Positions 51,654-59,561 of a stretch of DNA of 59,561 nucleotides are shown here, in pieces; positions within the stretch are counted from its first letter, which is position 1, and each line of letters starts with the position of its first letter. The position numbers were made by a program, and so were the translations under genes. The stretch is taken from contig NZ_WVZN01000011.1 of NCBI RefSeq assembly GCF_011772445.1, positions 159,361-218,921 on the forward strand, written 5' to 3'. The notes under the pieces are model-generated. The model was given only the letters and a program-made list of their open reading frames with translations, did no database searches and was not told the DNA's origin. Source of the DNA: Hydrogenophaga sp. Lineage in GTDB: Bacteria; Pseudomonadota; Gammaproteobacteria; Burkholderiales; Burkholderiaceae_C.

Positions 51654-52292
51654 ATGCAAAACGTGACATTGTGGGGGGAAACCCTCAGGCTCCTGGTGGA
51701 GCTGGCCGCCACGGTGGCCTTCGCGCTCTCGGGCATCCTGGCCGGCGCGCGCCAGCGGCTGGACGCCGTGGGCGTGGTGGTGGTGGCCTTCCTCGCGGCC
51801 TTCGGTGGCGGCACGCTGCGCGACCTGCTGCTCGACGAGCGCCCCTTCTTCTGGGTCCGCCACGTCGAGTTGCTGTGGGGTGTGCTGGGGCTGAGCGTGC
51901 TGGCCATGCTGTTCCTGCGTACGCGCCATTTCCAGGTGACCGAGCGTGCCATGCAATGGCCCGACGCCCTCGGCCTGGGCCTGTTCGCCGCCACGGGCGC
52001 GCACCAGGCCCTGCTGCAGCAGATGCCGGCGCTGGTGGCCGTGCTCATGGGCATCGTCACCGGCGTGGCCGGCGGCGTGCTGCGCGACGTGGTCTGCAAC
52101 CAGATCCCCAGCGCCTTCAGCGACCACCGGCCCTATGCGGTGTGCGCCTTCGTGGGCGGCTGGGTCTACGTGGGCCTGTGGGTCATCGCAGCCCCGGGCT
52201 GGCTGGCGCTGCTGGCTTGCGTGGGCGTCACGGCCGGACTGCGTGGCCTGGCGCTGTGGCGCGATTGGCAACTCCCGCCGTGGCGGCTTTGA
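51654..52292 (+). CDS. TRIC-type (UPF0126/YadS-like) membrane protein
   Basis: 212 residues with seven membrane segments arranged as two glycine-rich repeats: FALSGILAGARQRLDAVGV / FGGGTLRDLLLDERPFFW and GAHQALLQQ / GVAGGVLRDVVCNQIP. The repeated GGGTxRD and GGVLRD motifs are typical of bacterial trimeric intracellular cation-channel homologues. Physiological substrate unknown. Probably leaderless. Confidence 0.9.
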   Translation: MQNVTLWGETLRLLVELAATVAFALSGILAGARQRLDAVGVVVVAFLAAFGGGTLRDLLLDERPFFWVRHVELLWGVLGLSVLAMLFLRTRHFQVTERAMQWPDALGLGLFAATGAHQALLQQMPALVAVLMGIVTGVAGGVLRDVVCNQIPSAFSDHRPYAVCAFVGGWVYVGLWVIAAPGWLALLACVGVTAGLRGLALWRDWQLPPWRL

Positions 52293-52300
52293 GCAGGCAG

Positions 52301-52306
52301 GACAAT
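52301..52306 (+). promoter_or_regulatory. -10-like box of a putative leaderless promoter
   Basis: GACAAT, 6 nt before the ATG at 52313, with the intervening CGACCC showing no ribosome site. Confidence 0.45.
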
Positions 52307-52312
52307 CGACCC

Positions 52313-52747
52313 ATGTTCAATCCCTCCCAAGCCGACGTGCGCCGCTTCTTCTGCGGCGCTTTTGTCAAGCAGCGCGATGCAGCGCCGCTGGACGCCCTCG
52401 AGACGCTGGCCGCCCAGTGGATCGCCGAGCACCCCGAGTACCACGCCGAACTGGGCGACGCCGACGCCGCCGTGGCGCGCCTGAGCCAGCCCGACGCGGC
52501 GCGCGAAAACCCCTTCCTGCACCTATCCATGCACCTGTCGATCAGCGAGCAGTGCAGCATCGACCAGCCCCCCGGCATCCGCCAGGCCGTGGAGTTGCTC
52601 ACCGCACGGCGCGGCGACCTTCACGCCGCGCACCACGAGGTGATGGAATGCCTGGGCGCCATGCTGTGGGAAAGCCAGCGCGCGGGCCGCCCACCGGACG
52701 GCCAGGCCTACATCGACGCCGTGCGCCGACGGGCGACAAAGGATTGA
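52313..52747 (+). CDS. DUF1841-family protein
   Basis: 144 residues, soluble and helical, matching DUF1841: FNPSQADVRRFFCGAF at the start, WIAEHPEYHAELGD, NPFLHLSMHLSISEQ and HHEVMECLGAMLWESQR. The family is conserved in beta- and gammaproteobacteria; function unknown. Conserved His and Glu residues suggest metal binding, but this is unproven. A strong terminator follows. Confidence 0.88.
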   Translation: MFNPSQADVRRFFCGAFVKQRDAAPLDALETLAAQWIAEHPEYHAELGDADAAVARLSQPDAARENPFLHLSMHLSISEQCSIDQPPGIRQAVELLTARRGDLHAAHHEVMECLGAMLWESQRAGRPPDGQAYIDAVRRRATKD

Positions 52748-52751
52748 AAAA

Positions 52752-52780
52752 CAAAAGGCCGCTCACCGAGCGGCCTTTTG
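52752..52780. terminator. Strong bidirectional intrinsic terminator
   Basis: CAAAAGGCCGCTC/GAGCGGCCTTTTG around ACC forms a perfect 13-bp stem between the convergent DUF1841 and cytochrome c genes. Confidence 0.92.
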
Positions 52781-52802
52781 TTGCTTGCGATTCCCGACCC
52801 GT

Positions 52803-53471
52803 TCAACGGAAGCGCGACTGAGGCACGGTCTGCAGTTCGCCCTTGACGGTGCTCAGGTACTTGGCGATGGCGCGCATCTCGGCGGGGGTGTACTGCTTGG
52901 CAATGCCGGCCATGATGCCGTTGCTGCGGCCGATCACGTGGTTGCCTTCGACCGTGTAGGACTTGAGCGCCACGAAGAGGTAGTCGGCGTGCTGGCCGCC
53001 GATCTTGGGGTAGCTCGGGTCGATGGGCTTGCTGAAGTTGGCCCCGTGGCAGGACACGCAGGCGCCTTTGGTCAGCAGCGCGGCGACGTCGGCGCTCGCG
53101 GTGGCCGCCGTCTCCGGCGCGGCCGGGCCGGCCTGGCCAGCGTAGAACGCCGCCAGATCGGCCATGTCCTGCTCGGTGAGCGAGCCGGCGATGCCGCGCA
53201 TGGACGGGTGCTTGCGGTCGCCCTTCTGGTAGGCCTTGAGGGCGGACACGATGTACGGCGCCGACTGGCCCGAGATCATGGGCACCTTGTGGATCTCGGG
53301 GAAGCTGTTCTGGTAGCCCTTGATGCCATGGCAGCCGATGCACATCTCGGCCTTCTTGTGGCCGGCCTCCACGTCGCCGGTGACGCCTTGCGCCTGGGCC
53401 GATGTGGCAGCAACGAACAGCGTCGCAGCGGCGACAAGGGTACGGGCGAGCGGGTTCAGCAGTGGGGTCAT
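52803..53471 (-). CDS. Diheme cytochrome c4-like protein
   Basis: 222 residues with a signal peptide (ARTLVAAATLFVAATSAQAQ) and two class I cytochrome c domains: CIGCH (about 44-48) with axial Met in MRGIAGSLTEQDM, and CVSCH (about 138-142) with Met in GIMAGIAKQYT. Diheme cytochromes of this type carry electrons in the periplasm to terminal oxidases, in keeping with the nearby cta cluster. Confidence 0.93.
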   Translation of the reverse strand: MTPLLNPLARTLVAAATLFVAATSAQAQGVTGDVEAGHKKAEMCIGCHGIKGYQNSFPEIHKVPMISGQSAPYIVSALKAYQKGDRKHPSMRGIAGSLTEQDMADLAAFYAGQAGPAAPETAATASADVAALLTKGACVSCHGANFSKPIDPSYPKIGGQHADYLFVALKSYTVEGNHVIGRSNGIMAGIAKQYTPAEMRAIAKYLSTVKGELQTVPQSRFR

Positions 53472-53598
53472 TTTGCTAGCACAATGAAGAACGGCCGGGA
53501 AAGATCAACCGCGAATTATATGAGCGGTCGTCGCGCCCCCCGCCACATCCCGAGTCCCGCGCGCGGACAGCCCGCGCCGCCACCCCGAGGTCGCCTTC

Positions 53599-54441
53599 AT
53601 GAAATTCCAGGGTTCCGAGAACTACGTCGCCACGCAGGACCTGATGCTGGCGGTCAACGCCGCCATCACCCTCGAGCGCCCGCTGCTGGTCAAGGGCGAG
53701 CCCGGCACCGGCAAGACCATGCTGGCCGAGGAGGTGGCCCAGGCCCTGGACATGCCCCTGCTGCAGTGGCACATCAAGACCACCACCAAGGCCCAGCAGG
53801 GCCTGTACGAATACGACGCGGTGAGCCGCCTGCGCGACTCGCAGCTCGGCGACGAGCGGGTCAAGGACATCGACAACTACATCGTCAAGGGCGTGCTGTG
53901 GCAGGCCTTCACGGCCGACAAGCCGGTGGTCCTGCTGATCGACGAGATCGACAAGGCCGACATCGAATTCCCGAACGACCTGCTGCGCGAACTCGACCGC
54001 ATGGAGTTCTACTGCTACGAGACGCACGAGCTCATCAAGGCCAAGCACCGCCCGCTGGTGATCATCACCTCCAACAACGAGAAGGAGCTGCCCGACGCGT
54101 TCCTGCGCCGCTGCTTCTTCCACTACATCAAGTTCCCCGACGCCGAGACGATGCACAAGATCGTCGACGTGCACTTCCCGAAGCTCAAACAGGACCTGCT
54201 GAAGGTCGCGATGAAGACCTTCTACGACGTGCGCAACCTGCCGGGGCTGAAGAAGAAGCCCACCACCAGCGAGCTGCTGGACTGGCTGAAGCTTCTGATG
54301 GCCGAGGACATTCCGCTCGAAGCCCTGCAAAGCGCCGACGACAAGGTCTCGATTCCGCCGCTCGTGGGGGCCTTGCTCAAGAACGAGCAGGACACCACGC
54401 TGTTCGAGAAGCTGGTGTTCATGAACCAGAGGAACCGCTGA
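53599..54441 (+). CDS. MoxR-family AAA+ ATPase
   Basis: 280 residues. Walker A is GEPGTGKT (33-40), Walker B is VVLLIDEIDKAD, sensor 1 is VIITSNNEKELPDAFLRRC. MoxR ATPases act with VWA-domain proteins to assemble or activate enzyme complexes. The VWA gene lies two genes downstream on the same strand, with an acetyltransferase gene between. Confidence 0.93.
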   Translation: MKFQGSENYVATQDLMLAVNAAITLERPLLVKGEPGTGKTMLAEEVAQALDMPLLQWHIKTTTKAQQGLYEYDAVSRLRDSQLGDERVKDIDNYIVKGVLWQAFTADKPVVLLIDEIDKADIEFPNDLLRELDRMEFYCYETHELIKAKHRPLVIITSNNEKELPDAFLRRCFFHYIKFPDAETMHKIVDVHFPKLKQDLLKVAMKTFYDVRNLPGLKKKPTTSELLDWLKLLMAEDIPLEALQSADDKVSIPPLVGALLKNEQDTTLFEKLVFMNQRNR

Positions 54442-54442
54442 C

Positions 54443-55036
54443 ATGACATTCGTCGCACCGGTCGTCCTGAGCGAGCGCGGCGTGCGGCTCGAGCCGCTGG
54501 GCCAGCGCCACGAGGATGGCTTGCGCGAGGCCGCGGCCGACGGCGAACTCTGGAAACTGCGCGTCACCTCCGTGCCCGAGCCGGGTCAGACGCGCGAGTA
54601 CATCGAGACCGCCCTGCGCATGCGCGAGGAAGGGCACCGCTTCGCCTTCGCCGTCGTCGACGAGGCCAGCGACACGGTGCTGGGCAGCACCAGCTACCAC
54701 GACATCCTGCCCGCCGTGAAGCGCGTGGAGATCGGCTACACCTGGTACGCGAAGCGCGCGCAGCGCAGCCACGTCAACACCACTTGCAAACTGCTGATGA
54801 TGGGCCATGCCTTCGATACGCTGGGCTGCCACGTGGTGGGCTGGCGCACCGACAACTACAACTTCGCGTCGCAGCGGGCCATCGAGCGCCTGGGCGCGAA
54901 GAAGGACGGCGTCATCCGGGGCCACGCCCTGCGCCGCGACGGCACCATCCGCGACACCGTCATGTACAGCATGCGCTCGGGCGAATGGCCCGAGGCGCGT
55001 GCGCAGTTGCTGTACCTGCGGGAACGGCACGACTGA
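54443..55036 (+). CDS. GNAT-family N-acetyltransferase (RimJ/RimL-like)
   Basis: 197 residues with the RimJ/RimL layout: VVLSERGVRLEPLGQRHEDGL at the start, AFAVVDEASDTVLGSTSY, KRVEIGYTWYAKRAQRSHVN, CHVVGWRTDNYNFASQRAIERLGAKKDG with the Asn/Arg acetyl-CoA-binding segment. The start ATG comes one base after the MoxR stop. The substrate is unknown; its place inside a MoxR-VWA pair suggests common expression. Confidence 0.88.
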   Translation: MTFVAPVVLSERGVRLEPLGQRHEDGLREAAADGELWKLRVTSVPEPGQTREYIETALRMREEGHRFAFAVVDEASDTVLGSTSYHDILPAVKRVEIGYTWYAKRAQRSHVNTTCKLLMMGHAFDTLGCHVVGWRTDNYNFASQRAIERLGAKKDGVIRGHALRRDGTIRDTVMYSMRSGEWPEARAQLLYLRERHD

Positions 55037-55052
55037 ACCCGGGGAGATCGCC

Positions 55053-56240
55053 ATGCTGATCGACTTCTTCTACACCCTGCGCTCGGCCAAGCTGCCCGTG
55101 TCGGTGAAGGAGTACCTCACGCTGCTGGAGGCGCTCAAGGCCGACGTGGTGGGGCCCACCAACCCCGACGCCTGCAGCATGGACGACTTCTACTTCCTCT
55201 CGCGCACCGCGCTGGTGAAGGACGAGAAGCACTTCGACAAGTTCGACCGCGCCTTCGCCGCCTACTTCAAGGGCGTGGAGATGATTGCGGACTTCACCAA
55301 ACCCATCCCCGCCGACTGGCTGCGCCAGGAGATGGAGCGCATCCTGTCCGAAGAGCAGAAGGCCAACGCGCCGAAGATGGACTGGGACGAGTTGATGGAG
55401 ACGCTGCGCAAACGCCTGGAAGAGCAGAAGGAGCGCCACGAAGGTGGCAGCAAATGGATCGGCACGGGCGGCACCTCCCCCTTCGGCAACGGCGGGGTCA
55501 ACCCGCAGGGTGTGCGCATCGGCGGCAAGGGCGGCGGCAAGAGCGGCGTGAAGGTCTGGGAGCAGCGCAGCTACCGCGACTACGACGACACGCAGGAACT
55601 GGGCACGCGCAACATCAAGGTCGCGCTGCGCCGGCTGCGCAAATTTGCGCGCGAGGGCAACGACCTGGAACTGGACCTGCCCGACACCATCCGCAGCACC
55701 GCGGCGAACGCCGGCTACCTGGACATCAAGATGATCCCGGAGCGGCACAACAACGTGAAGGTGCTGCTGCTCATGGACGTGGGCGGCACCATGGACGAGC
55801 ACATCCAGCGTGTCGAGGAGCTGTTCTCTGCCGTCAAGAGCGAGTTCAAGCACCTCGAGTTCTATTACTTCCACAACTGCGTCTACGACTTCATGTGGAA
55901 GAACAACCGCCGCCGCTACGCCGAGAAATTCCCGACCTGGGACATCATCCGCAAGTACAACAAGGACTACAAGCTGATCTTCGTGGGCGACGCGACCATG
56001 AGCCCCTACGAAATCCTGCAGCCCGGTGGCAGCGTGGAATACAACAACGAGGAAGCCGGCGCCGAGTGGTTGCAGCGCCTCACCCACACGTTCCCCAAAT
56101 TCGCGTGGATCAACCCGGAACCCCAAGGCGTCTGGCAGTATCGACAGAGCATCAGCATCATCCAGCAGCTCATGGGGCAACGCATGTTCCCGCTCACCTT
56201 GAAGGGCTTGGAAGACACGATGCGCATGCTGTCGAAATAA
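55053..56240 (+). CDS. CoxE-like VWA-domain protein, partner of the MoxR ATPase
   Basis: 395 residues. A helical N-terminal part (FYTLRSAKLPVSVKEYLTLL), a Gly-rich linker (GGTSPFGNGGVNPQGV, IGGKGGGKSG) and a C-terminal von Willebrand A domain. The MIDAS motif reads LLMDVGGTMDEH (about 240-251) where DxSxS is typical, so the first Ser is Gly and the second Thr. The Asp of FVGDATM completes the site. Works with the MoxR ATPase by family precedent. A 7-bp gap leads to tamA. Confidence 0.88.
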   Translation: MLIDFFYTLRSAKLPVSVKEYLTLLEALKADVVGPTNPDACSMDDFYFLSRTALVKDEKHFDKFDRAFAAYFKGVEMIADFTKPIPADWLRQEMERILSEEQKANAPKMDWDELMETLRKRLEEQKERHEGGSKWIGTGGTSPFGNGGVNPQGVRIGGKGGGKSGVKVWEQRSYRDYDDTQELGTRNIKVALRRLRKFAREGNDLELDLPDTIRSTAANAGYLDIKMIPERHNNVKVLLLMDVGGTMDEHIQRVEELFSAVKSEFKHLEFYYFHNCVYDFMWKNNRRRYAEKFPTWDIIRKYNKDYKLIFVGDATMSPYEILQPGGSVEYNNEEAGAEWLQRLTHTFPKFAWINPEPQGVWQYRQSISIIQQLMGQRMFPLTLKGLEDTMRMLSK

Positions 56241-56247
56241 TCGGCGA

Positions 56248-58284
56248 ATGCGTTTCCTGTCTCCGGCCCGCCACTGCCGGGCCGCGTGGCGGCTTGTGTT
56301 CCTGCTTGCGTGCGGCGCAGCCCCCGCGTGGGCGCAAACGGACGGGGTGACGCCGCCGGCCTCCCGACCTGCCCCGGCGCCGATCCCCGACGCGGCCGAC
56401 GACGACGACGCGCGCGCCCCCGACGCTGCGGCACGCCGCGCCGCCCGGGCCGCGCGCCCTCCGGTCACGACACGCTTCCTCATCGAGCTCGATGCCCCCG
56501 AGGAGTTGCACGACTTCCTCCTGCGCCACCTCGACATCCAGCGCTTTCGCGAGCAGCGCAGCCTGGACGCGGCGGAGCTCGAGCGCCTGCTGAGCGAGCT
56601 GCCCGCCAATGCGCGCGAGCTGCTGGCCACGCGCGGCTACTTTGCGCCCACCATCGAGATCGGCGAGACCCTGCCGCCCACCCCGGCCGCGGTGACGGCC
56701 GCCGGAGAAGGCCCGGTGCCGCTGGGCCGCATCCCGGTGCGCGTCGAGCCGGGGCCGCCCACCACCGTGCAAAGCGTGCAGATCAGCTTCCTGGGCGACA
56801 TCGCCAATGACGCCGACGCGCAGGCGCAGCGCGAAGCCATTCAGCGCGAGGCCGCGCTGCTGGCCGGCCAGCGCTTCACACAGGACCAGTGGGACCGCAC
56901 CAAGTCCGCCGCCCTGCGCCGGCTCACCGCCGAGCGCTACCCCGGCGGGCGCATCAGCAGCAGCCTGGCCGACGTGGACGGCGCAAGCTCCAGCGCGCGG
57001 CTCTACGTGGAGCTCGACTCCGGCGCGCGTCGCCGCTTCGGCGCCATCGAGGTGGACGGTGTGCAACGCTACGACGCCGACATCAGCGAACGCATCGTGC
57101 GCCTCACCGGGCTCACGCCCGGGAGCGACTACGACCTGTCCAAGCTGCAGCAGGCCCAGCAGCGCCTGCTCGACAGCGGCTACTACGACGCCGCCTTCGT
57201 CTATGTGGAACCCGGCGCGGGCGGCGAGCCGCTGCCGGTGAAGGTGCAATTGCGCGAAGCGCTGCGGCAGAAGCTCGTGCTGGGCATCGGCGCCAGCACC
57301 GACAACGGCGCGCGCCTGTCGCTGGAGCACATCCACAACCGCCTGCCCGGCATCGGCTGGCGCGCGCTGTCCACGCTGCGCTTCGAGCGCCAGGACGGCC
57401 TGGCCAGCACGGAGTGGTCCTCGCCCCTGGACAAGGAAGGCTGGCGCTGGATCTCGCTCCTGCAGATGGCGCGTCTGGACAACAACCAGGTGGAGACCAC
57501 CAGCCAGCGGGCCCGCTTCGGCCAGGCGCAGGAGGGCGTGGAGTACGACCGCAGCATCTACCTGCAGTACGACCGCGCGCGCACCCTCACCGACAGCGAG
57601 CGCCTGAGTGGCGTGCGGGGACGCATCGAATCCTCCCTCACGGCCAACTACGCCTGGGCTCGTGAGCGCTTCGACGACCCGATCTCGCCGAACCGCGGCC
57701 ATGCCCTCGCGGTGGAGCTCGGCGTGGGCACCACCCTGGGCATCACGCGAAAGCCCTTCGGCCGCACGCAGGCGCGCTGGCTGGGCTACTTCCCGCTCGA
57801 CCGCCAGGCCGAGCTGCCATCCACCGTGCCGGGCGAGCGCCCCACCGCGCGCCCGCCCACGCGCCTGGGCCGGCTGGCGCTGCGGCTCGAAGGCGGCGCC
57901 GTCATCGCCGAAGACAGCACCCCCGTGCCCGACACGCAACTGTTCTACGCCGGCGGCGACACCTCGGTGCGCGGCTACGGGCTGCGCGACATCGGCGTGG
58001 TGCAGCCCGACGGCAGCGTCCTCGCCGGCCGCTACAAGGCGGTGGTGAGCGTGGAATGGCAACGCCCGGTGTGGGGCGACGGCGTGTCGCGCTCGCCCTT
58101 CGAACACGTGCTCTTCATCGACGGCGGCGCGGTGGCCAACCGCGTGCAGAACCTCGATTTCCAGTGGGGCGTGGGCACCGGCCTGCGCTACAACAGCCCG
58201 GTTGGGCCGCTGCAGGTGGACCTGGCCTACGGCCTGGAGGTGCGCAAGCTGCGCCTGCACCTGAGCGTGGGCTTCGTGTTCTGA
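56248..58284 (+). CDS. tamA: TamA, outer-membrane component of the translocation and assembly module
   Basis: BamA/Omp85-family protein of 678 residues. Signal peptide (WRLVFLLACGAAPAWAQ), a low-complexity Pro/Ala/Asp segment (about 31-70), POTRA domains (about 75-330) and a C-terminal 16-strand barrel. Barrel landmarks: FYAGGDTSVRGYGLRDIG (the RGY motif of Omp85 lid loop) and terminal LHLSVGFVF with C-terminal Phe. Together with TamB it inserts some outer-membrane proteins and connects the two membranes. Confidence 0.93.
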   Translation: MRFLSPARHCRAAWRLVFLLACGAAPAWAQTDGVTPPASRPAPAPIPDAADDDDARAPDAAARRAARAARPPVTTRFLIELDAPEELHDFLLRHLDIQRFREQRSLDAAELERLLSELPANARELLATRGYFAPTIEIGETLPPTPAAVTAAGEGPVPLGRIPVRVEPGPPTTVQSVQISFLGDIANDADAQAQREAIQREAALLAGQRFTQDQWDRTKSAALRRLTAERYPGGRISSSLADVDGASSSARLYVELDSGARRRFGAIEVDGVQRYDADISERIVRLTGLTPGSDYDLSKLQQAQQRLLDSGYYDAAFVYVEPGAGGEPLPVKVQLREALRQKLVLGIGASTDNGARLSLEHIHNRLPGIGWRALSTLRFERQDGLASTEWSSPLDKEGWRWISLLQMARLDNNQVETTSQRARFGQAQEGVEYDRSIYLQYDRARTLTDSERLSGVRGRIESSLTANYAWARERFDDPISPNRGHALAVELGVGTTLGITRKPFGRTQARWLGYFPLDRQAELPSTVPGERPTARPPTRLGRLALRLEGGAVIAEDSTPVPDTQLFYAGGDTSVRGYGLRDIGVVQPDGSVLAGRYKAVVSVEWQRPVWGDGVSRSPFEHVLFIDGGAVANRVQNLDFQWGVGTGLRYNSPVGPLQVDLAYGLEVRKLRLHLSVGFVF

Positions 58285-58292
58285 AGGGACCC

Positions 58293-59561
58293 ATGGACGA
58301 CCCGCCAGTGCCCGTCGCCCCGCCGCCCGTGGCGCCAGCGCCCCCGCCGCGCTGGCCCGGCGCGGCGCGCGGGTTCGGCCGGGCCCTGCTGTGGCTGTTC
58401 GGCGCCTTGGCCGGGGCCGGACTGGCCGGTGCCCTGCTGCTGGGTGCCTGGGCCAGCAGCGAAGGCTCGCTGGCGCAGACCCTGCGCTGGGGCCTGGCCT
58501 GGCAGGCGGAGAACGCGCCCGAAGCGGGCACCATCAGCGCCGATGGGGTCGAAGGCAGCCTGATCGGCGGCGGCCAGCTCCGCACGCTCAGCTGGGACCA
58601 GAGCGGCCTGGCCGTGCAGGCCGAAGGCATTCGCCTGCGCCTGGGCGGCCTCTTCTGGCTCGGCCTGCTGCGCGGCGATTTGCTGGTAAGCGAACTGCAC
58701 GCCGCGCGCCTGCGCATCGTCGACCAGCGCCCGCCCACCCCCGATTCGCCCGGCGAACCGCTGCAATCGCTGGTGCTGCCGGTGGACATCGAGGCCACGG
58801 TCTCGGTGGACGAGTTGCTGCTGCCGGGCCAGCAGCCGCTGTTGCTGCGCGGCCTGCAGGCGCGCTACCGCTACGGCCGCGCCGAACCCGGCCTGGGCAC
58901 CGAAGACGCGCACACCTTGCTGCTGCGGTCGCTGCAATGGGCCGAAGGCCGCTACACGGCGCAGGCCACGCTGGGCGCGCAGGCGCCCATGCCGCTGCGG
59001 CTGCAGGCCGAAGGCGAGCTGAGCACCGAAGTCCCCGAAGGCGGCCGGCTGGAGCTGCGCGCGCGCGCCACCGCGCAAGGCCAGTTGGCCGGTGCCGACG
59101 CGGCGCTCGACCTGGTCGCCCAGATCGAACCCCTTGGCCGTGCCGAGGCCACGCCCACCCTGTCCGGTACCGCGCGCCTGCGCCCCTGGGCCCCGCAGCC
59201 CCTGGCCGAGGCCGACCTGCGCCTGTTCCGCCTGAACCTAGCGCTGCTGTGGCCGCAAGCGCCCACCACTGCGCTCACCGGCACCGTCGAGGCCCGGCCC
59301 GACGGCACCGACTGGCGCGCGCGCCTGGCGCTGACCAATGAATCGCCCGGCCCAGTGGACAAGCGCCGCCTGCCGCTCGAATCCATCGAGGCCGAGGTGC
59401 TGCAGAGCGGCGCGCGCTGGACGCTGGAGCGCCTCAGCGCCGCGGTGGCCGGTGGGCGCGTGCAGGCCGAGGGCCGGCGCGACCCGCCCGCACAGGGCGC
59501 CGCCTCCGCCTTGGGCGACTGGCAAGGCAGCCTGCGCGCCAGCGGCCTGAACCCCGCGCTG
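58293..59561 (+). CDS. tamB: TamB, inner-membrane component (5' part, cut by window end)
   Basis: Open to the window edge without a stop: 423 codons. A Pro-rich cytoplasmic start (MDDPPVPVAPPP), one membrane anchor (about 30-52, LLWLFGALAGAGLAGALLLGA) and the beginning of the AsmA-like beta-taco region, with features such as SADGVEGSLIGGG (the GxxGsl motif near the N-terminus of TamB) and LRLGGLFWLGLLRGDLLVSEL. Full TamB is over 1200 residues. It starts 8 bp after tamA. Confidence 0.9.
   Translation, partial: MDDPPVPVAPPPVAPAPPPRWPGAARGFGRALLWLFGALAGAGLAGALLLGAWASSEGSLAQTLRWGLAWQAENAPEAGTISADGVEGSLIGGGQLRTLSWDQSGLAVQAEGIRLRLGGLFWLGLLRGDLLVSELHAARLRIVDQRPPTPDSPGEPLQSLVLPVDIEATVSVDELLLPGQQPLLLRGLQARYRYGRAEPGLGTEDAHTLLLRSLQWAEGRYTAQATLGAQAPMPLRLQAEGELSTEVPEGGRLELRARATAQGQLAGADAALDLVAQIEPLGRAEATPTLSGTARLRPWAPQPLAEADLRLFRLNLALLWPQAPTTALTGTVEARPDGTDWRARLALTNESPGPVDKRRLPLESIEAEVLQSGARWTLERLSAAVAGGRVQAEGRRDPPAQGAASALGDWQGSLRASGLNPAL

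Noticed and set aside
1..59561. CRISPR arrays, insertion sequences, prophage or integrase genes
   Set aside because: No regularly spaced repeats, transposase motifs, phage structural genes or att-like duplications were seen; the tRNA-Leu gene has no integrase beside it and its 3' end is not duplicated nearby.

Overview
The window is a contiguous, very GC-rich stretch of bacterial chromosome. Gene content and order point to a betaproteobacterium of the order Burkholderiales, most likely a Comamonadaceae relative (Hydrogenophaga/Acidovorax-like; inferred from protein style, not proven). Indicators are orphan Bug/TctC solute-binding proteins, a GNR-type porin, the cta cluster with a cytochrome-c-fused subunit II, an AlgZ/AlgR pair divergent from argH, and small DUF families (DUF1841, DUF2244, DUF2909, DUF2970). 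I see no prophage, insertion sequence, plasmid or CRISPR array. About 65 protein genes and one tRNA are supported.

Layout. 1-4.1 kb: lipoprotein-export permease (lolC-like) and an uncharacterised gene translationally coupled to recJ. 4.1-4.4 kb: a composite palindromic repeat between convergent genes. 4.4-8.7 kb: algR/algZ, argH and a LysR regulator. 8.8-12.7 kb: a catabolic island (enolase-superfamily enzyme, Bug protein, FMN 2-hydroxyacid oxidase). 12.7-18.8 kb: AAA ATPase, SIMPL protein, DinB-type polymerase, porin, dienoyl-CoA isomerase, HDAC-like deacetylase. 18.9-21.8 kb: an ECF sigma/anti-sigma pair divergent from a Tat-exported ferritin-like protein and a DUF3455 lipoprotein, with matched ECF-like promoter motifs. 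21.8-24.9 kb: RRM protein, queF, prolyl-4-hydroxylase-like protein, yaaA. 25.0-27.9 kb: VOC protein, FAD hydroxylase and DUF2783, flanked by further copies of the repeat. 28.1-31 kb: valS. 31.1-33.8 kb: a tight cysM-nudix-tusA operon ending in a degenerate 2-hydroxyacid dehydrogenase homologue. 33.9 kb: tRNA-Leu(CAA). 34-37 kb: sugar-nucleotide-type epimerase, iron-sulfur flavoreductase, second Bug protein. 37.1-46.3 kb: complete aa3/caa3 cytochrome oxidase structural and assembly locus, including a 36-residue protein gene. 46.4-53.5 kb: housekeeping genes (comF, trmL, ParA-like, TauE-like, TRIC-like, cytochrome c4-like). 53.6-59.6 kb: MoxR ATPase, acetyltransferase, VWA protein, then tamA and the start of tamB, cut by the window end.

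The strongest candidate for something undescribed is a family of five long, compensated hairpins at three loci (4.1-4.4, 25.7-25.9, 27.9-28.0 kb). Two loci carry the same head-to-head composite of about 280 bp, one inverted relative to the other; the third is a solo half. The inner strands are nearly invariant (AAAGGAGGAGGA opposite GGGGGACA) while three stem segments differ between copies and keep pairing. Other leads are a putative autoregulated ECF promoter pair, a set of leaderless-looking promoters (a TATAAT-like box 6-7 nt before the start codon), an 80%-identical 54-bp direct repeat joining the dinB 3' end to the out-of-frame start of a crotonase gene, and the apparently catalytically dead dehydrogenase homologue in a sulfur operon. 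All functional statements rest on reading motifs; no database search was run.
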